DNA of 64,000 bases. Source: Caulobacter sp. RHG1. GTDB lineage: Bacteria > Pseudomonadota > Alphaproteobacteria > Caulobacterales > Caulobacteraceae. The translations under genes and the position numbers were made by a program. Under the pieces are notes generated by a model. It did not search any database and had not been told where the DNA came from. It saw nothing but the letters and a program-made list of their open reading frames with translations. Positions within the stretch are counted from its first letter, which is position 1. Each line of letters begins with the position of its first letter. The DNA lies in assembly GCF_013181195.1 (NCBI RefSeq), contig NZ_SMZP01000009.1, positions 1-64,000 of the forward strand, read 5' to 3'. Of the stretch, positions 40,736-50,055 are shown one piece after another.

Positions 40736-41893
40736 TCAGGGGCGGACGGGCGCGGTCTCGAGCGGCTGCTGAAGCGGCTGGGGGGCTTGGTTCGCCTGGC
40801 GGACGGCGGCTCGGCGAGCCTGAACCGTTCCGAAGAGCTCCAGATAGGCCGAGGCGACCTGAGAGGTCCGATAGCCTTGAACGGCCTGGGACAGGCGCTG
40901 CGGATCGGGTGACGGCGTATTCAGTTGCGCCTCGAGCGCCTGGGCCATGCCCTGGATGTCACCGGGCGACACGACGCGGCCATGGGCGGGTGTCCAGAGC
41001 AGGTCCTTGACCGCAGGCGTGCAGGCGGTGGCGACCACGGGGCGGCCGCGGCCCAGGGCCTCGACGATCACTGCGCCGAAGCCCTCGTGCCACGAACTGA
41101 GCAGCAGCAGTCGCGCCCGGTCGAGCCAGGGGCGAATATCGGGCGCATAGCCGGCGAACTCGACACGATCCCGGACGCCGAGATCGATAGCCAAGGTCTC
41201 CAACTCGGCGCGCAGCGGACCGTCCCCGACGAAGGCCAGGCGCGCCTCCGGATCCTGGATCTGCGCAAAGGCCTTCAAGGCGACATCGTAACCCTTCTCA
41301 GGGGCCAGGCGGCCCGCCGCAACGATGAGCTTGCCTGAGGCGATGCGGAGCGGATCGACGGCGTCGTCCAGGGCGGGGAGGGGGATGGCCGTCGCGATGG
41401 CGCGGCCCAGCAGGCCGTCGATCTCAGGCAGGGTTTGCGGTGACAGCGTCACCATCGCGTCGGCGTCGCGCAGCCGACGGCGGGCGCCGACCTCGAACGC
41501 CCACTGCTTCAGGCCGCGCCGGCCGTGGCGGAAGATCGGCGAACTGACCTGGGCCACGATCGCGGGACGGGCGTTCCCGAGGGTTTTGGCGACGGACCGC
41601 GCGAGCGACCAATGGAAGTTTCCAGGCACGAACAGCACGTCGGCTGGGTGGAGGCGCAAGTGCTCGGCGACGGCCTCGCCCAACCGGAGGCGTGATCCCA
41701 CACCGCGTGGAATGGGCGGAAAGCACTCGATCAGGTCGATCGCCGCCGACACGTGACCCGACTGGGCTCCGGTCGCCGATCCACAGAGGAGGGTGACCTG
41801 ATGGCCCGCCTTGGCCCAGGCGTCGGCGAGGCGCAGGGCGACGCGTTCGGTGCCGCCCAGTGGCAAGTCGTGAAGGACGACGAGAATCCGCAT
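40736..41893 (-). CDS. GT4-family glycosyltransferase
   Basis: A 385-residue GT-B enzyme. The N-terminus ILVVLHDLPLGGTERVALRLA and the C-terminal donor-binding half (VAAGRLAPEKGYDVALKAF, then SSWHEGFGAVIVEALGRGRPVVAT with the E-x7-E type motif) mark family 4. It is cytoplasmic and transfers a nucleotide-activated sugar to a lipid-linked glycan. It is the last gene of a five-gene polysaccharide operon, one base after the preceding gene. Confidence 0.9.
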   Translation of the reverse strand: MRILVVLHDLPLGGTERVALRLADAWAKAGHQVTLLCGSATGAQSGHVSAAIDLIECFPPIPRGVGSRLRLGEAVAEHLRLHPADVLFVPGNFHWSLARSVAKTLGNARPAIVAQVSSPIFRHGRRGLKQWAFEVGARRRLRDADAMVTLSPQTLPEIDGLLGRAIATAIPLPALDDAVDPLRIASGKLIVAAGRLAPEKGYDVALKAFAQIQDPEARLAFVGDGPLRAELETLAIDLGVRDRVEFAGYAPDIRPWLDRARLLLLSSWHEGFGAVIVEALGRGRPVVATACTPAVKDLLWTPAHGRVVSPGDIQGMAQALEAQLNTPSPDPQRLSQAVQGYRTSQVASAYLELFGTVQARRAAVRQANQAPQPLQQPLETAPVRP

Positions 41894-41894
41894 G

Positions 41895-42998
41895 TCAGGC
41901 CATCGCTCGCAAGCGTTGTACGATCGCCGCGCCCCGCGCCACGAACTGCTCTGACCCGAAGCGCGTCTGGGTGCGGGACCGAGCGGCCTGACCCATGCGC
42001 GCCAGGCGCTCCGGATCGCTCAGCGCTTCAGCGAGGGCGGCGGCGAGGGCGGTCGCATCGCCCGGAGGCGCCAGGAAGCCGGTTTCGCCCGCGACGATGC
42101 TGTAGGGCAACTCGCCGACCGCCGAGGCCAGCACCGGCAGTCCCGCCTGCATCGCCTCATGGGCGGCGACGCACAGGCCCTCCGATCGCGAGGGCTGCAG
42201 ATAGAGATGCAGGTCGGCCAGAAAGCGCGGCGGCGCGGCGCAGAAGCCGACCAAATGAACATTGTGCAGGCCGGCCGCGGTCTTCTGGGCCTGCAGCCGC
42301 TCCATTTCCGCGCCGTCGCCGGCGATCCGCACTTCGAACGGCGCGGGCGGCGAGAAGCCGTCGCGCTTGAGCTGGGCCAGGGCGTCGAGCAGGACGTCGT
42401 AACCCTTGACCGGATGCAGACGGCCCAGGGCGCCCAGCCGCAGGGTTTCGCCCTGTCGCCAGGCTGTGGCTTGCGGGGCCTGGGCGTCCATCGCGAAGAT
42501 CGGCCAGCAGATCAGGCGGTCCGGCGCCGGCGCGATGCGCTCGGCGGTCAGGGCTGTGACGCTCTCGGAATCGCCGATCCACAGCGCCGAGGCCGAGCGC
42601 CGCCAGCGTAGCAACGCGCGGTTGGCGGGCTTCAGGAAGGCGGCGTGCTGCCAGCTGACCACCGGCGTGTTCAGCCAGCCGCCGACGATCTGGCCCATCA
42701 GGGTGGCGCGCGTCAGGGAGGTCCAGACGACGTCGGGCTTCCAGGTCTTGAGCTGGGCATGCAGCCACCGCAGGGCGGCGACCTGCTGCTTCTCGCCGAA
42801 TGGACAGACCCGCACGTCGAGACCGGCGGCCTCCATGGCGGGAAGACCGCGGCCGTCCCGGCGCCCCAGGGCGAAGACCGCGATCTCGGCGCCGGCCTGG
42901 CGCAGGACTGCGGCGATGGCGGGCACAGGCGACTGGGCGCCGCCGCCTTCCACGGAATTGATCACATAGGCGATGCGGAGATCTGGCTTGGCGAGCAT
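41895..42998 (-). CDS. GT4-family glycosyltransferase
   Basis: A 367-residue GT-B enzyme: IAYVINSVEGGGAQ at the N-terminus, LGALGRLHPVKGYDVLLDAL at the start of the second domain, and PSRSEGLCVAAHEAMQAGLPVLAS with the conserved glutamates. It is a second, clearly different GT4 enzyme in the operon, one base after the flippase gene. Sugar and linkage specificity are not readable. Confidence 0.9.
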   Translation of the reverse strand: MLAKPDLRIAYVINSVEGGGAQSPVPAIAAVLRQAGAEIAVFALGRRDGRGLPAMEAAGLDVRVCPFGEKQQVAALRWLHAQLKTWKPDVVWTSLTRATLMGQIVGGWLNTPVVSWQHAAFLKPANRALLRWRRSASALWIGDSESVTALTAERIAPAPDRLICWPIFAMDAQAPQATAWRQGETLRLGALGRLHPVKGYDVLLDALAQLKRDGFSPPAPFEVRIAGDGAEMERLQAQKTAAGLHNVHLVGFCAAPPRFLADLHLYLQPSRSEGLCVAAHEAMQAGLPVLASAVGELPYSIVAGETGFLAPPGDATALAAALAEALSDPERLARMGQAARSRTQTRFGSEQFVARGAAIVQRLRAMA

Positions 42999-42999
42999 G

Positions 43000-44322
43000 T
43001 CAGGCGGTCCTGGGCGCGGGCGCGGCGGCCGACGGGGCCTGAAGGGCCAGGGCGAGGGCCAGCAGGCTCATGGTCAGCACGGCTTGAGCGACGATACAGG
43101 GACCGATGGCGGCCTCGCCCCAGGCCGGTAGGGCGACCAGCAGCATGACCACCAGGCCGAGGCTGGCGGCCAGATTCATGCCGGCCGACAGGCTGGGCCG
43201 GCCCAGGGCGGTCAGGGCGGCGCTGAGCGGCGGCGCGCACAGCAGCAGGGTGCGGGCGATGGCCAGCCACAGCATCAGCCCGCCGGCCGCGGCGAAGCCG
43301 TCGCCGCCGATCAGCCTGGCAAGGTCGTTGCCGAACAGGCCAAACAGCGCGCAGACCGGGACGGCCACGAGCATGGTCACGGCGCTGACGCGGGCGATCG
43401 TCGAAATGACCTGGGCCGTCTGGCCGCGGGCCGCCAGCTTGGCCAGCTCGGCAAAGGCGGCCTGGCCCAGGCTCTGGGCGGGTTGGGCGATGACCGTGGT
43501 CGCCCTTTGGGCGATGGCGAACAGGCCCGCGATCGCCGGACCGCCCAGCCAGCCGATCGCCAGCGGCGTCAGGCGTGCGGCGAGGTCGGCGAAGGTCACA
43601 TCGGCATTGGCGCCCAGCATGAAGCGCAGCAGACCTGGGTTCTCTGCGCGCACGCCGCGAAGGCCGGTCTGCAAGGTCAGGACGCGCAGCGAGCGCGGCG
43701 CGGTCGCCAGGGCCATGATCCACATGACCGCCCATTCCAGCACCGCTGCAGCGAGCCAGGCCCACAGGAAGCCGACGAGGCCCCAGCCGCCGGCCCAGAC
43801 CGCGACAGCGCCGATCAGACGGGCGACGGCGGGGACCAGGCTGTGGGCGCCGAGCAGGTCGAAGCGTCCGGTCACCTGCAGGTAGCCCGCCGCGGTGGCG
43901 CGCACAGAGGCCAGCACGGCCAGGCTGTAGGGCAGGCTCAGCGCGATGGCGCGCGGCGACCACCCGAGCTTGGCGCCGATCCAGGGAGCCAGCAGCGCCG
44001 CGACGACGACGGCGACGACGCCGCAGGCCAGCTCCAGCACGGCGGCGAACTTCAGAAGGCGCGCCAGCCGCTGTTCGTCGCCGGCCAGCAGGGCTTGGGC
44101 GCCATAGCGTACGACGGCGTGCCAGCCGGGGAACTCGATGATCCCGCCAACGGCCAGCACATAGGTATGGACCAGGACGAGGATCCCGTAGTCCGTCGGC
44201 CCCAGGGCGCGAGCGGCCAGGGCGATGTAGACGAGGCTGACGACCCCGGCCCCGGCCTTGCCGCTCAGCAGACGCAGCGTATTGCCGAAGATGCCGCGCA
44301 GCGCGCCGCGATCCTTAGCCAT
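43000..44322 (-). CDS. Wzx-type polysaccharide flippase / oligosaccharide translocase
   Basis: A 440-residue inner-membrane protein with about twelve to fourteen hydrophobic segments and the MOP-superfamily start (GNTLRLLSGKAGAGVVSLVY, then ARALGPTDYGILVLV). It flips lipid-linked glycan units across the inner membrane. ATG 44322 gives an 8-bp overlap with the upstream gene; a GTG at 44331 would add three residues. No Wzy polymerase or export genes are in view, so the pathway must use genes elsewhere. Confidence 0.88.
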   Translation of the reverse strand: MAKDRGALRGIFGNTLRLLSGKAGAGVVSLVYIALAARALGPTDYGILVLVHTYVLAVGGIIEFPGWHAVVRYGAQALLAGDEQRLARLLKFAAVLELACGVVAVVVAALLAPWIGAKLGWSPRAIALSLPYSLAVLASVRATAAGYLQVTGRFDLLGAHSLVPAVARLIGAVAVWAGGWGLVGFLWAWLAAAVLEWAVMWIMALATAPRSLRVLTLQTGLRGVRAENPGLLRFMLGANADVTFADLAARLTPLAIGWLGGPAIAGLFAIAQRATTVIAQPAQSLGQAAFAELAKLAARGQTAQVISTIARVSAVTMLVAVPVCALFGLFGNDLARLIGGDGFAAAGGLMLWLAIARTLLLCAPPLSAALTALGRPSLSAGMNLAASLGLVVMLLVALPAWGEAAIGPCIVAQAVLTMSLLALALALQAPSAAAPAPRTA

Positions 44323-45517
44323 AGGCGACACGGGCGAACTCGGTCAGCGGTTGCAACAGCGGAGCGGTCAGGCCGGCGAACGCCGCCACGGCCCGCGCCG
44401 CCCGCCGCGCCGAGGGTTCGTCCGTCAGGTCGAAGCTGTTCTCGAACAGCTCTTGCTGCACATGGCGATAGCCCGTCGCGTGATCGGCCGAGGCCGTCTC
44501 CAGCGCTTGGCCCAACTGGTCGACGCCCTCGATCACCCGGCCCATCCGCCAGTGGCCGAAGTTCTTGTCGTCCTGCCAGTCATGGCCCTGGGGGTTGAGG
44601 AAGATGCAGGGGCGCGAGCGCAGCAGGAACTCGTAGACCTGGCTGCTGGCGTCGCCCAGATAGATGTCCGCCGCCTGGGTGTAGGCCATGGTGGTCGAGG
44701 CGCGGCTGCCCAGGTCGATATGGATGTTCGGCGCGTTCAGGTGGCGCGCCTCCATCTTGCCCGGACGATCGATGCGCAGCTTGTCGATGCTGATCGTGAA
44801 CGGCCGCTCGAACAGCATGACGTGTGGCGCGAAGATCAACTGGTACTCGGGATGGTCCACGAACCAGTCCAGCACCTGGCGACCGGCCGTGAACCACGAC
44901 GACAGGTGCGGCGAGACGTGCGGATTGTAGAGCACCAGCGGTCGGCCGTCGTTGGGCAACGGACGGGGCGGGGCGGCCGGGGCCAGATCGAACTTCGGAT
45001 AGCCGACGACCGAGATCGCGTCGGGGCGTACGCCGGTGTCGCTGATCAGGCGCTCGCGGATCTTGGGGCCGGAGACCAGCACGTGGTCGAAGAGGGCGCT
45101 GGCGGGATCAAAGCCGACGGCCCGGTCGCCCGCGCCGTGGCGGGTGTGCACGATCTTCAGATGATCCAGGCCAAAGCGGGTCTTGAGGATCAGCGAGGTC
45201 TTCTCGGCGACCACCAGCACGTCGACCGTGCGGAAGAAGTCTAGGTTGTCGCGGTAGAACAGCAGCTTGCCGGCGGGCAGCAGGCGCTCCAGCATCTGGT
45301 TCGCCAACTGGCTGGACCGGCGCGTGAGGCCCAGCTCCACGACCGGCAGGCCCGGTCGGCCGCCGCTCAACCGGGTCACCTCGGCGGTGAGCCGCGGGTT
45401 CGAGGTGGCGATGACCACCTCGGCGTCGAGATTGGCGTCCACCATCGCCAGAGCGATCGGCAGGCTGTGCGCCACCTGATGGACTTGGTCGTGATTGAAG
45501 AGGAAACAGATCCGCAT
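44315..45517 (-). CDS. GT-B glycosyl/glycerophosphotransferase-like protein
   Basis: A 400-residue protein starting MRICFLFNHDQVHQVAHSLP (ATG 45517; upstream in-frame residues are unlikely). Features such as VHTRHGAGD, LVSGPKIRERL, VVGYPKFD, LYNPHVSPHLSSW and YLGDASSQVYEFL recall CDP-glycerol glycerophosphotransferase (TagB/TagF) and related GT-B enzymes, in which GDxSS-type motifs bind the donor. It would add glycerol phosphate or a sugar to the operon's glycan. The subfamily is uncertain. Confidence 0.75.
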   Translation of the reverse strand: MRICFLFNHDQVHQVAHSLPIALAMVDANLDAEVVIATSNPRLTAEVTRLSGGRPGLPVVELGLTRRSSQLANQMLERLLPAGKLLFYRDNLDFFRTVDVLVVAEKTSLILKTRFGLDHLKIVHTRHGAGDRAVGFDPASALFDHVLVSGPKIRERLISDTGVRPDAISVVGYPKFDLAPAAPPRPLPNDGRPLVLYNPHVSPHLSSWFTAGRQVLDWFVDHPEYQLIFAPHVMLFERPFTISIDKLRIDRPGKMEARHLNAPNIHIDLGSRASTTMAYTQAADIYLGDASSQVYEFLLRSRPCIFLNPQGHDWQDDKNFGHWRMGRVIEGVDQLGQALETASADHATGYRHVQQELFENSFDLTDEPSARRAARAVAAFAGLTAPLLQPLTEFARVAYG

Positions 45518-45553
45518 ATGAGAGTGACGCCGCCGATCGACGACCACCCTACA

Positions 45554-45610
45554 CGTTCTTTAAAGTCCTGCTGCGGCGCCTGGTCGCAGATAATATTCCT
45601 ATAAAGAACG
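45554..45610. repeat. Nine-base perfect inverted repeat at a gene junction
   Basis: CGTTCTTTA (45554-45562) and TAAAGAACG (45602-45610) are separated by 39 bp. The right arm lies within the last codons of the propeller gene and the left arm just upstream of the next gene. It may be an RNA structure or operator within the operon. Confidence 0.55.
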
Positions 45611-46507
45611 CCTCGCGGCCCGGAGGCGCAGCTTGCGGGCGATGTCGATCGCCAAGCCTTGCGGCGAGGCCTTGATCCACTTGGCGTCGAACAAGGTGAC
45701 GGGCCCGCAGGCGGCAAGGGTGTGGCGTCCGCCGGTGTAACGACCGGGCGCCGTCGGCCCCTGCAGGATCGGCGAAGCCGAGGCCTCGAAGCGGTCGGGC
45801 GTCAGCACGTCGACCACCAGCAGGCGCAGGTCGCCGCCATAGGTGCGGGTGCAGTCCTGAACGGGCAGATGCAGGCGGCCCTCATGCACGAAGGGCGTGC
45901 CGCCGGGGCGGCTGCTGGCCAGGTCGATCCGCACGGGATTGCCGGCATGGGGCGTCCAGGGGCCTTGCAGGCTTTCGGCGTAGGCCAGATGCAGCTTGCC
46001 CTGCTTGTCGGCTTGCGTCCCGTCCGGCGAATAGGCGCACCACCAGCGGCCCTCCCACTGGAAGAAGGTCGGATCGATGGCTGGCGTGTCGAAGGCGATC
46101 GTCGTCACGGGCTCCCAAACGTCCGGAAAGCGCTTGGCCCGATAGAGGGTGAAGGTCCCTGAGCGGAAGGCCTCGGGCGTCATCCAGGTCTCGCCCTCGG
46201 CCTCGAACACGACTGGATAGGACAGGTGCCAGGGCTCGCGGATCACCGTGCTGCGGCTGACCGGGCGGAAGTCGGCGTCCAGCTCCAGATGGTCGATGAT
46301 CCCGTGGCGGGTGCGATAGTCGTAGGCCTCGGCGAACAGGTGCAGACGGCCGTCGCGCCACAGGCCGAAAGGATCAGCCAGGAAGGCGTAGGACGGCTCT
46401 TCCGGCAACCAGCGCACGGGGGCCTTGTGCAGGCCGCCGGCGGCGGCGACCGCTTGGATCGGGCTCTCGATGACGCCAATCCGCCAGATGTCGGAAAACA
46501 GGGGCAT
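45599..46507 (-). CDS. GINT1-N-type five-bladed propeller protein of polysaccharide synthesis
   Basis: A 302-residue protein matching the N-terminal domain family of glucosamine inositolphosphorylceramide transferase: AFLADPFGLWRDGRLHLFAE, HGIIDHLELD, PWHLSYPVVFE, GETWMTPEA, IDPTFFQWEGRWWCAYS. The fold is like GH43 furanosidase propellers. In bacteria this domain occurs in glycan and formyl-sugar loci, and its activity is poorly known. There is no signal peptide, so it is cytoplasmic. It is the first gene of the polysaccharide operon, divergent from the DUF4861 gene. Confidence 0.82.
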   Translation of the reverse strand: MPLFSDIWRIGVIESPIQAVAAAGGLHKAPVRWLPEEPSYAFLADPFGLWRDGRLHLFAEAYDYRTRHGIIDHLELDADFRPVSRSTVIREPWHLSYPVVFEAEGETWMTPEAFRSGTFTLYRAKRFPDVWEPVTTIAFDTPAIDPTFFQWEGRWWCAYSPDGTQADKQGKLHLAYAESLQGPWTPHAGNPVRIDLASSRPGGTPFVHEGRLHLPVQDCTRTYGGDLRLLVVDVLTPDRFEASASPILQGPTAPGRYTGGRHTLAACGPVTLFDAKWIKASPQGLAIDIARKLRLRAARRSL

Positions 46508-46576
46508 GTCCTGCGCTAGCGCAATGCGCAGGGGATTTTCAAGGCGAATGCGTGGCGACCTCCTTTGGTCTGAAAT

Positions 46577-46587
46577 TGGCTAGACCA
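46577..46587. promoter_or_regulatory. TGG-N5-CCA operator upstream of the DUF4861 gene
   Basis: TGGCTAGACCA matches the TGGYNNNACCA form seen four more times at 50056-50096 and 53782-53824. A half-like copy, CGGTCAGATAT, is centred 30 bp downstream. The pattern is that of FadR/FCD-type GntR regulators. Confidence 0.6.
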
Positions 46588-46642
46588 GTTTGGCCTCGCG
46601 TTGTACCGGTCAGATATCCGGACGTGCTGAATGGAGAGCTCG

Positions 46643-47557
46643 GTGCTCAAGCGGCTTTCTCTCGCGGGGATCCTCGCGCTGTCCATGGCGTCGGCTCAGG
46701 CCCAGGATCATGGCTCCCCAACGCCGCTGACCAAGCCGGACGCCGAGGGGCAAAAGCCCCGCGCGACGGTGGTGCTGGCGCCATATCGCTTCAACGACAT
46801 CCTGTGGGAAAACGACCGCACCGCCCACCGGATCTACAGCCGCGACCTGGAGAAGAACGAGCCGCCGTCGACTTCAGGCATCGACGCCTGGGGCAAGAGC
46901 GAGCGCTGGCCCTATATGGACCGCCAGCTGAAGACCGGCGACCAGCATGCCAACCACGGCGAAGGGCTGGACTTTTATGATGTCGGTACGGGCCGCGGGT
47001 CTGGCGGACTGGGCGTCTGGGCCGACAACAAGCTGTGGACCTCGCGCAACTGGGCCGACTGGAAGGTGATCCAGAACGGTCCGGAGGTGGCCAAGTTCAG
47101 CGTCGACTACGCGCCCTGGCCCGTGGACGTCGACCGCAAGGTCTGGGAGACGCGGACCTTCACCTTGCCGCTGGGGACGAACTTCACGCGCATGGTCTCG
47201 ACGATCAGCTCGGACAAGCCCGGGACGCTGGTGGTCGGGATCGGCATCTCCAAGCGCAAGCGGGCCAGCGGCTCGGGTGTGTTCCGCAAGGATCTGGCCC
47301 CCGGCCGCGTCACCTTCTGGGAGCCGGCCGACCCGACCAAGGGCTCCATGGCCATCGCCCTGATGGTCGATCCGGCGTCGGTGGTCGAGGTGCGCCAGGA
47401 CTTCGACAACTACCTGATCCTGATCAAGGTCGAGGCCGGCAAGCCGTTCGTCTACTACATGGGCGCGGCCTGGGACAAAGGCCTCGACTTCCACACCGCC
47501 GCCGAATGGGACGCCTATGTGACGTCCCAAAAGCCTGACTTCGACCCCAGTCGCTAG
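46643..47557 (+). CDS. Exported DUF4861-family protein of the polysaccharide locus
   Basis: A 304-residue protein with a signal peptide (LSLAGILALSMASAQA). Recognisable DUF4861 features: YRFNDILWENDRTAHRIY, the GEGLDFYDVG segment, and a beta-sandwich rich in W and Y. The GTG at 46643 is chosen because GGAGAG lies just upstream; ATG 46631 lacks a site and would add four residues. DUF4861 genes commonly sit in pectin, ulvan and alginate utilisation loci; the function is unsettled, perhaps a lyase- or hydrolase-like fold. Its stop codon overlaps that of the convergent GH3 gene inside one CTAG. Confidence 0.82.
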   Translation: MLKRLSLAGILALSMASAQAQDHGSPTPLTKPDAEGQKPRATVVLAPYRFNDILWENDRTAHRIYSRDLEKNEPPSTSGIDAWGKSERWPYMDRQLKTGDQHANHGEGLDFYDVGTGRGSGGLGVWADNKLWTSRNWADWKVIQNGPEVAKFSVDYAPWPVDVDRKVWETRTFTLPLGTNFTRMVSTISSDKPGTLVVGIGISKRKRASGSGVFRKDLAPGRVTFWEPADPTKGSMAIALMVDPASVVEVRQDFDNYLILIKVEAGKPFVYYMGAAWDKGLDFHTAAEWDAYVTSQKPDFDPSR

Positions 47558-50001
47558 CAGCTGGGAGGCTGCTGGGCGGGGGCCAGGCGGATGTCTTCCA
47601 GCGTCAGTGACAGCGGGCCGTTCGTGGTCAGCTTGAACGGTTCGCCGACGGCGCTCAGGTCCGCGCCGGCCTTGGCCAGGCAGGTGAGGGCGATTTCCGT
47701 CGTCTTCCAGGCGCCAACCTCCGTCAGGGGAAGGGCGACGCCGCCGCCGCCCAGGCCGAAGGTCGCCGCGTTCGCTGCGGGGGCGTCGAGACGATAGCGG
47801 ACGCGCAGCGCCAGCCCTTGCTGGGCCTGCGCCGTCAGGCTGACGGCCTTGCCCGACAGCGAAACCTGACCCGCGCCAGCGAACACCAGCGATCGCCCCG
47901 ACTCCTGCGCCGAGCCGTCGACCACGGCGTAGCGCGAACCGCCGCTCGGCGTGGCAGCCTGGCGCGACTGGCCGGCGCGAACCGTGCCGCTGGCGTCCTT
48001 CAGGCTCAGCGACCAGGGCGGGATGATCCGGCCGTCGGCCAGGAACCGCTCGACGCCACCGGCCAGCACGCCGGAGACCTCGGCCAGCTGAGCGACTTGC
48101 GCCGGTTGTTTGTAGGAGAGGCCATAGCCATAGGCGAACTGCGGATCGTAGCCGGCCTGGCCGATGTTCAGCGGGCCCTGGACAGCGGTCTTGGGCCAGG
48201 AGAACGACAGCTTGCCGGTGAAGTCGTGGCGCGGCTTGCCGTCCTTTCCGGCCACGAGCACGTCGGCGACGCCGCCGCCTTCCGTCCCCGGCAGCCAGGC
48301 GGCCACGAAGGCGTCTGCGGTGTTGATCTCGGGGTTGGTCCACAGCGGCCGGCCCGACAGGAACACCGCGACAGTCGGCACGCCCTTGGCTTTCAGAGCT
48401 CGCATGAGTGCCAGGGGCTGTTCAGGGACGAAGTCCAGGTTGTCGATATCGCCTTGGAACTCGGCATAGGGCGTCTCGCCGAACACCACGACGGCGACGT
48501 CCGGCTTGTCGGTGAAAGCGCCGTCCGGGCTGAGCACGGCCGAGCCGCCGGCGGCGGTCGCGGCGTCGCGCAGGCCGGCCCAGATCGACTGGCCCTGCTT
48601 GAAGTCGGCATTGGTCGTGCCCGTGCCCTGCCACGAGATGGTCCAGCCGCCCGAGGCCTGGCCGATGTCATCGGCGGCCGCGCCGGCCACCAGGATCTTT
48701 GCGCCGGGCTTCAGCGGCAGCACGCCGCCATTGTTCTTCAGGAGAACCAAGGACTCGCGCACGGCTTCTCGCGCCAGGGCGCGGTGCTCGGGCGAGGCGA
48801 TGACCTTGAAGTCGCCCTCAGCGGCGGGACGCTTGGCCTCAAACAGGCCGGTCTTGACCTTGACGCGCAGGATGCGGGTCACGGCCTCGTCCAGGCGCGC
48901 CATGGGGATCTCGCCCGACTTCACCTGGGCCAGGGTGTTGGCGTAGAGGCCCTTCCAGCTGTCGGGGGCCATGTACATGTCGAGCCCGGCGTTCATGGCC
49001 AGGGCGCAGCTTTCCTTGCTACAGCCCGGCAGCTGGCCGTGCGCGTTCCAGTCGCCGACCGTGAAGCCGGTGAAGCCCAGCGGGCCGCGGAGGACATCCG
49101 TCAGCAGGCTCTTGTTGCCGGTGTGCTTTTCGCCGTTCCAGCTGGAGAACGAGGCCATGATCGTCAGGACGCCGGTGTCGATGGCCTCGCGATAGCCCGA
49201 CAGGTGGACGTCGATCAGTTCGCGCTCGCCGCCTTTGTAGTCGCCCTGGTCCAGCCCGGCCTCGGTGCCGCCGTCGGCGAGAAAGTGCTTGGCCGAGCCG
49301 GCGATGTGGCCGTTGGCGAGGTGTCCGGTCGTCAGCTTGCCCTGCAGGCCCTCGGTCATCGGGCCGGCATAGCGACGGGCGATGTCGGGGCTTTCGGCGT
49401 AGCCTTCGTAGGTGCGGCCCCAGCGGTCGTCGCGCGGCACGGCCAGGGTGGGGCCGAAGGTCCAGTCGGCGCCGGTGGCGGCCACTTCCAGAGCGGTGGC
49501 GCGGCCGATGCGTCGGATCAGGTCGGGATCGTGCGCCGCGCCCAGGCCGATATTGTGCGGAAACAGCGTCGCCCCGACCAGGTTGTTGTGGCCGTGCACG
49601 GCGTCGATGCCGAACATCAGCGGGACGCGCGCGCCGGGGCGCTCGGACGCCGCTTGGCGGAAGCCGCGAACAGCCTCCAGCCACTTGGCGGCGTCACCGC
49701 GTTCGTCGCCGAACGGACCCGAACTGCCCCCGGCCAGCAGCGAGCCCAGCGGGTAGGTCAGCAGGTCTTCGGGTTTGATGTAGGTGATGTCGGCCTGGAT
49801 GGTCTGGCCGACCTTCTCCTCGACGCTCATGCGCTTGAGGAGATCGGCGACGAAGGCCTCGGTCCTGGCGTCGGTCAGCGCCTTGGGGCTGGCGGCCTTG
49901 GGCCAGTTCGTCGGCTGGGCCTGGCTCGAAGCGGCGACCGCTGGTGCGGCCGCCAGGATCGCGGTGGCGCACAAACCCGCGGCGAGTTCGAACCGGACCA
50001 T
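47554..50001 (-). CDS. Exported GH3-family beta-glycosidase
   Basis: An 815-residue enzyme. ATG 50001 follows AGGGAGAG and opens a signal peptide (LAAGLCATAILAAAPAVAA); the frame upstream is not coding. Domain 1 is the GH3 TIM barrel (MFGIDAVHGHNNL, RWGRTYEGYAE, AGSAKHFLADGG) with nucleophile D317 in FTVGDWNAHGQ. Domain 2 is the alpha/beta sandwich (LLKNNGGVLPLKPG). A further C-terminal beta domain of about 150 residues looks like a carbohydrate-binding module and ends in cysteine. Such exo-beta-glucosidases trim oligosaccharides in the periplasm. It is divergent from the GH105 gene over two TGG-N5-CCA operators. Confidence 0.93.
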   Translation of the reverse strand: MVRFELAAGLCATAILAAAPAVAASSQAQPTNWPKAASPKALTDARTEAFVADLLKRMSVEEKVGQTIQADITYIKPEDLLTYPLGSLLAGGSSGPFGDERGDAAKWLEAVRGFRQAASERPGARVPLMFGIDAVHGHNNLVGATLFPHNIGLGAAHDPDLIRRIGRATALEVAATGADWTFGPTLAVPRDDRWGRTYEGYAESPDIARRYAGPMTEGLQGKLTTGHLANGHIAGSAKHFLADGGTEAGLDQGDYKGGERELIDVHLSGYREAIDTGVLTIMASFSSWNGEKHTGNKSLLTDVLRGPLGFTGFTVGDWNAHGQLPGCSKESCALAMNAGLDMYMAPDSWKGLYANTLAQVKSGEIPMARLDEAVTRILRVKVKTGLFEAKRPAAEGDFKVIASPEHRALAREAVRESLVLLKNNGGVLPLKPGAKILVAGAAADDIGQASGGWTISWQGTGTTNADFKQGQSIWAGLRDAATAAGGSAVLSPDGAFTDKPDVAVVVFGETPYAEFQGDIDNLDFVPEQPLALMRALKAKGVPTVAVFLSGRPLWTNPEINTADAFVAAWLPGTEGGGVADVLVAGKDGKPRHDFTGKLSFSWPKTAVQGPLNIGQAGYDPQFAYGYGLSYKQPAQVAQLAEVSGVLAGGVERFLADGRIIPPWSLSLKDASGTVRAGQSRQAATPSGGSRYAVVDGSAQESGRSLVFAGAGQVSLSGKAVSLTAQAQQGLALRVRYRLDAPAANAATFGLGGGGVALPLTEVGAWKTTEIALTCLAKAGADLSAVGEPFKLTTNGPLSLTLEDIRLAPAQQPPSC

Positions 50002-50055
50002 AAGCACTCTCCCTAACGCTGTTCTTTCGGCCTCGTTAGCGGAGGAAGCGCATCG

